Shown: piece by piece, positions 59,371-64,000 of the stretch
How the letters are laid out: the number at the start of each line of letters is the position of its first letter
How positions within the stretch are numbered: the first letter of the stretch is position 1
Assembly (NCBI GenBank): GCA_018524725.1
Contig: JAEUWP010000130.1
Location: 124,001-188,000 of the forward strand
From: Podaxis mareebaensis
Taxonomy: Eukaryota > Basidiomycota > Agaricomycetes > Agaricales > Agaricaceae
Length of the DNA: 64,000 nt
Direction of reading: 5' to 3'
Made by a program: the position numbers and the translations under genes
The notes under the pieces: generated by a model
Told to the model about the DNA's origin: nothing
Seen by the model: only the letters and a program-made list of their open reading frames with translations
Databases searched by the model: none

Positions 59371-61914
59371 ATGGCACTTTCAGCCCTCGTGCGCGCTCTT
59401 GCGTTCTCTTTGGTTTCTTGGCTTGCTTGGAAAGTATTCCGCAGATTCTTGGCCAAGTCGCCGTTAGATATTCTTCCGGGTCCGCCCTCGTCTTCGCTTC
59501 TTTTCGGTACGCCCTCTTTACCCATTCGATTCCATTTCCTCTAATCCGAGCCAAGGGAATATTCCTAAACTATATGATTCGGAGGGATGGGACTTCCACA
59601 AGTATATTCTGGAACACTGTAGGTCTCCACTCCACAGCAGCAACCCATCCACTCAGCCATCGACGTCCTATAGATGGAACTACTATGAAGGTCAAAGGAG
59701 CGTTGGGGGTACGTATTGTTATTGGTATCGCTGTTTAGCTGACTGAGATCGCCCATCCAAGGAACGCTTGCTCTTGACATTCGACCCGAAAGCCTTGCAC
59801 CATATTTTTGTTAAGGTATATCTCAAAGGGTTCTCCTTTATGAACGTATTTTGATCGCGCCGTTGACCAGGATCAATGGATTTACGAACCATCAGTAGCT
59901 TTGATGGAGTAGGTGCTACATATGTTCAATGATTTGGATGCAGCTCATCCATTGCAGCCGTAACAATGCTTACTTCGGCGAGGGACTTTTGTCAACTTTG
60001 AGTGAGCTATCCTTAACATTATAGAGCTTTACTATATTAATGAGACGACACTAGGTGATCAACACCGAAAGCAGAGAAAGATGTTGAATCCTGTCTTCTC
60101 GATCAATCATATGCGGGAAATGAGTAAGTCACCATCATTCCAGAATCTGGCGTGCTTTAGTGATGTCCGAAGTCCCTCTTTTCTACGAGGTCACAGGCAG
60201 GGTCCGTATCTTCCCCCTGACTACTCGTATATAACTCTGATCACAACGTACCAGTTGAAACGCGTGTTAGTGAAGAAAGTAGAGACAGGGCCACAAGAAA
60301 TTGATATTTTACACTGGATGACACGTACAGCCCTGGAGCTCATTGGCCAGAGTGGCATGGGTTACTCGTTCGACTCGTTAGAAGATGACAACGATTATCA
60401 CCCATACAGTAGATCTGTGAAAAGATTTGTGTAAGTAGATAACTTGCTGTGGGTTTCCACCAACCACTCACTCTTCGCTCTAGTTCACTCGCCGGTGGTC
60501 CTGTTGGGTTCTTTGCCAATCAGTTTGCTTTTCATATCGCGGCGAAAGTTAAGCTTCCGCGTTTGAAGAGGTTTATTGTCGAGCACATCCCTTCCAAGCG
60601 CGTTCAGGACCTGAAGGAGGTCATTGACATCATGTATCAAACCTCTGTCGAGATTATCAGAGCGAAAAAAGAGGCAATGAAAAGTGCGGATCCTCAGATT
60701 GCTGCAGAGATGCGGAGCAAGAAGGACATCATCAGTATCCTCAGTTGGTCCTACGTGCCATGGTATATCACCGGATGCGGCTAACGGAAAGTATAGTGAG
60801 AGCCAACGCCACTGCCTCTGCAGAGGATCGTCTTACGGACTCCGAAGTGATTGGACAGGTGGGTTTCGTGTGAACTCATCGGACATCTTTGCTGATTCGG
60901 AGTCCCGCGTAGGTTTCGTGCGTTTGAATGTTGCAACTCTCAAAAGTTTTGATACTAATATTTATGGCCAGGTCACTAGTCTTTGCTGGAATGGACACAA
61001 CTTCGTCGGCTCTGTCACGAATTTTACAGTTGCTCGCCACGTACCCGCATGTCCAAGACAAGCTGAGAGATGAAATCAAGGAAGCACAAATGAACGGACA
61101 ATTGAGCTATGACCAGCTTGTTACTCTCCCCTATCTTGATGCTGTCTGTAGGGAAACTCTCCGAGTGTAAGTTCTCCACTTTCCGCTACACCATAGCATC
61201 TGAAAACGCGCATTTTAGATTCCCTCCCGTAAATCTGGCTTTTCTGCGCACGTACGTATTCATTAACAGGATACTCTTCATATTAAACATCCCAATAAAC
61301 TAGGGCACGTAAAGACATGGTCCTTCCCCTTTCAAAGCCTTTGAAGGGGGCCGACGGCCAAGAGAGAACGGAGGTTTTCGTGCCGAAAGGGACAAACATT
61401 ATAGTCTCGGCCTTAGGTGCAAACTGCAACCCGGAGCTCTGGGGTCCGGATTCTTACGAGTGGAAGCCTGAAAGGTGGTTATCCCCTCTTCCAGAATCCG
61501 TCATAGAAGCACATATGCCGGGCATTTATTCTCATCTGTGAGCGTCGGCAGCAGATTCCTTAGTGATATGCTCTAATTTGGACTCTTAGGATGACATTTA
61601 TGGGAGGCAGTCGCGCATGCATGTGAGGCAGAAGAATGTTCTTTTCGCTCCGTGCTGATCATGTCTTCTAGTGGATTTAAATTCTCACAGCTGGAAATGA
61701 GTAAGCACCCTGGCCGTTCTTGGTTGTGATTTCCACTTGATGTTTGCTGTCAGAGGTTGTGTTGTCTGTCCTCATCAGCACATTCCGGTTCTCCCTCTCC
61801 AGGAAGCAGATTGGGTGGACTATGAACGGTATCGCGGGTCCCTATGTGAAGGGCGCTGACAAAACTCGTCCACAACTCCCAATGGTTATGGAATTACTGG
61901 AGAAATCTGGATAG
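59371..61914 (+). CDS. Cytochrome P450 monooxygenase, copy E
   Basis: Intact gene of 17 exons, 553 residues: 59,371-59,506, 59,556-59,618, 59,674-59,708, 59,762-59,815, 59,871-59,908, 59,958-60,001, 60,055-60,123, 60,173-60,201, 60,255-60,430, 60,484-60,743, 60,797-60,869, 60,972-61,166, 61,219-61,251, 61,304-61,537, 61,590-61,622, 61,672-61,700, 61,754-61,914. Features: membrane anchor (MALSALVRALAFSLVSW), hinge PGPPSSSLL, DQHRKQRKMLNPVFSINHM, I-helix FAGMDTTSS (canonical AGxDT), ETLR, EWKPERWLSPLP and FMGGSRACIGFKF. Same family and intron positions as copies A-D, but opposite strand, 43 kb away and more diverged. The boundary before the I-helix is the least certain, as two extra residues (GF) are implied. 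Confidence 0.94.
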
Positions 61915-62127
61915 GGTTAGTATCGCTCCCCAGAAATAGTTGCGGGATGTTTCGTATATCTCAAAGAGTGTCCCCGGTTGTCAATAAAACTCATCTTTCA
62001 TGGCGGCGGTGACCATTTACCGGGTTGAGGTCAATTACGTCATATGTAATTCACTAAGGAAACAAGTCTCTCAGGGTCAGCGTGCTCTTCAACCAAGCTT
62101 TTTGTTGGCCCCCTGGCCCTGGATAGT

Positions 62128-63413
62128 ATGGCTGCTGGATCTCTTCCAAGGCTGAAACTCCGGATCGGACTTGTCCAATTTTCGCCCAAGGTCAGGATGA
62201 CAGAACTTCAGCTTCATCTTTTAGGTGGCATAGCTCACCCACATTAGCTAGGCCAAGTCCAAGCGAACTTGAGGCGAGCCAAGGATCTGACTGATAGGTT
62301 GCATATCTCCGTAAATTCCGAAGTATCATACCTTTAACAAGAGTTGTTCAAAGCCTTCAGCCAGGCTCTCTGGATCTTCTATGCTTTCCGGAGATGGCTT
62401 TCACTGGTGCGCTGATAAAAAGAGGGAAGTTGAGTATTCATGTATTAGTTTACACAGGTTACTGCTTCGAGAGTGCCAGCGCAATCACGCCATTCTTAGA
62501 GAAACCGCGCGTTGGCACTACATCGGTTTTCTGCTCCGATATTGCTAAACGACTGGGATGTTATGTCGTTGCCGGATACCCCGAACTATTGGAATCGGAT
62601 GAACTCCAACAATGTACTCAGAATGACCAGGTTGTGATTCAGGACACTGACTATATGGACGGGGACTTGTCGGAACCAAGCTCAGCAAAAGAACGTCGGA
62701 TTGTGGGTGCCAATAGCGCGGTAATGTATGGGCCTGCAGGAGAATGGATTGGTGGTTACAGGAAGACAAATTTGTTCAGGACGGACAAGACTTGGGCTGC
62801 TGCAGGTGTAGCTCGTCTCTTTGGCTCCTCTACTGAATCCAGAACTGACAGTGGGTCCTTTCAGGCTCCGGTTTCGCTACTTTCAATCTCCCACCCCCCT
62901 TGCATAATGTCACTCTAGCCATCTGCATGGATCTCAATCCTTTCCCACCCAGTGACTGGAAACTTGAAACCGGGCCATACGAACTTGCCGATTATTGTCG
63001 GTCTCAGGGAACGGATATACTGGTCCTATTGAATGCCTGGCTTGATCCAGGCCACGAACCCGACGATGAGCCCTCGTGGACCACACTCCAATACTGGGCA
63101 GCCCGATTGCGCCCTCTGTGGTACAGTCACAGCGGCACAGAGGCCAACCTGGTCGCGTCAAGTTCCAGCTCCAGCAAGACTACCACAGTTGTCATGTGTA
63201 ACCGAACAGGCGCAGAAAATGGTGGGTATACGAATCACTATAGGGGTGTAACGGAATGGCTAATGTCAATCACCAGGAACAACCTTCGCGGGCACATCAG
63301 CTATATTCTGTTTGAATCCAGCACACGGAAAACCTAAGTTAATAGACATGATGACCAAGGAAGAAGGCGTTCGTGTCTGGACTATTCATGTGGATTCTTC
63401 GAGAGCGCCATGA
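62128..63413 (+). CDS. NTA1: Protein N-terminal amidase (nitrilase superfamily)
   Basis: Exons 62,128-62,190, 62,248-62,297, 62,342-62,406, 62,458-62,805, 62,865-63,221 and 63,277-63,413 encode 339 residues. Nta1 deamidates N-terminal Asn and Gln of proteins so that they enter the Arg/N-degron pathway. The catalytic triad is complete: Glu in LLCFPEMAFTGY, Lys in GGYRKTNLF and Cys in LAICMDLNPF. Further family marks are RIGLVQFSPKLGQVQANL, the start typical of nitrilases, and NRTGAENG followed by FAGTSAIF and EEGVRVW near the end. All six exons join in phase with canonical splice sites. It is shorter than yeast Nta1 but normal in core length. It sits 214 bases downstream of P450 E in the same orientation. 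Confidence 0.92.
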
Positions 63414-64000
63414 GCTATGGAGCGATTACCCTTGTTGTCTCCTTTTTTTCTGCCACAGTACACAATGTCGCTGTAAGATATCCATCAAATCTTGAACATC
63501 GTCTGTTAAGTCCTCATCACTACTCCCGTCTTCCGACGTTCCTGCCATATGAAGAACAGTTCGGGTAACTCTCTCAATTTGGGCATGGTATCCATCAGTC
63601 GTCGCCGATAAAGAAAAAGCTGCGAACTCTACTTCACGGGCCGAGTCGCAAAGGACTTGTTCTCTTGTCGGATGTCAGCTTTCGAGAAACCAATAAGCAG
63701 GGGCGAACCAACCGTATATCCGGGCTCAAATTTGGAACGTGACTAGGATTTGTCAGGCTGTCTACGCTTATGGAGTGTAGAGCCCTTCTAATTTTGTTGA
63801 ATCCCCTCCTCCGTTTGGTTAACTGTTCCCGTGCCAGTCAGTTGATTCACTACCATCAGCAGGAAGCCTATCTCACCGGCAGCTTTTCGGATGAGGGATT
63901 TTCTAGTTCTACTTCGATGTCGGAAAGTTGGGCTTGTAAAACAATCCTTAGCTGGATCCAGGTTCGTTATGACTGCCCCTATGCCATACCTTTCGCGGGG
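63414..64000. other. Window end, no gene confirmed
   Basis: A minus-strand ORF of about 40 codons starts at the ATG at 63,546-63,548 (MAGTSEDGSSDEDLTDDVQD) and could be a short gene or an exon, but nothing supports it beyond acidic composition. Confidence 0.3.

Noticed and set aside
1..63413. A secondary-metabolite gene cluster (five P450s, two dehydrogenases)
   Set aside because: No backbone enzyme such as a terpene synthase, polyketide synthase, peptide synthetase or prenyltransferase is visible, and housekeeping genes lie between. Co-location alone is not enough.

Overview
The window looks like nuclear DNA of a mushroom-forming basidiomycete (Agaricomycetes). Genes are split by many short introns (about 45-80 bases, GT...AG) and include exons as small as 6, 8 and 14 bases. 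The families present are typical of this group: tandem cytochrome P450s, a lineage-expanded BTB/POZ family, a DUF6593 protein, a DUF2235 hydrolase and an F-box/leucine-rich protein. I cannot name a species. Exon boundaries below were worked out by hand from reading frame, splice consensus and comparison among paralogues in the window.

Layout. 1-15,788: four P450 genes on the minus strand (the first cut by the window edge), with BTB gene copies between them, one broken and one intact. 16,858-17,892: a DUF6593 protein. 19,706-23,233: a Ste7/Fuz7-type MAP kinase kinase and a DUF2235 hydrolase, head to tail. 25,223-35,067: a BTB cluster on the plus strand with three intact genes and three wrecks, interrupted by a minus-strand ORC6 gene. 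35,973-43,621: AMP deaminase, a secreted BNR-repeat protein and an F-box protein. 44,671-46,840: the beta subunit of the SNF1/AMPK complex. 47,118-57,798: two paralogous short-chain dehydrogenases separated by about 8 kb of CpG-poor, repeat-derived DNA that includes a large inverted repeat. 59,371-61,914: a fifth, intact P450 on the plus strand. 62,128-63,413: an intact N-terminal amidase (NTA1).

How it fits together. Single-copy housekeeping genes (ORC6, AMP deaminase, SNF1 beta, MAPKK, NTA1) are interleaved with fast-evolving families. The P450s show duplication and probable gene conversion. The BTB family shows birth and death, and one duplication carried along the start of ORC6, leaving a fossil of its first exon. 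P450s and dehydrogenases could act together in secondary metabolism or detoxification, but there is no terpene synthase, polyketide synthase or peptide synthetase here, so I do not call a biosynthetic cluster. I saw no CRISPR, rRNA or convincing tRNA. No wholly new system is demonstrated. The most unusual observations are the ORC6 fossil, the conserved microexons of the dehydrogenases, the repeats spanning BTB stop codons and the palindromic repeat island.
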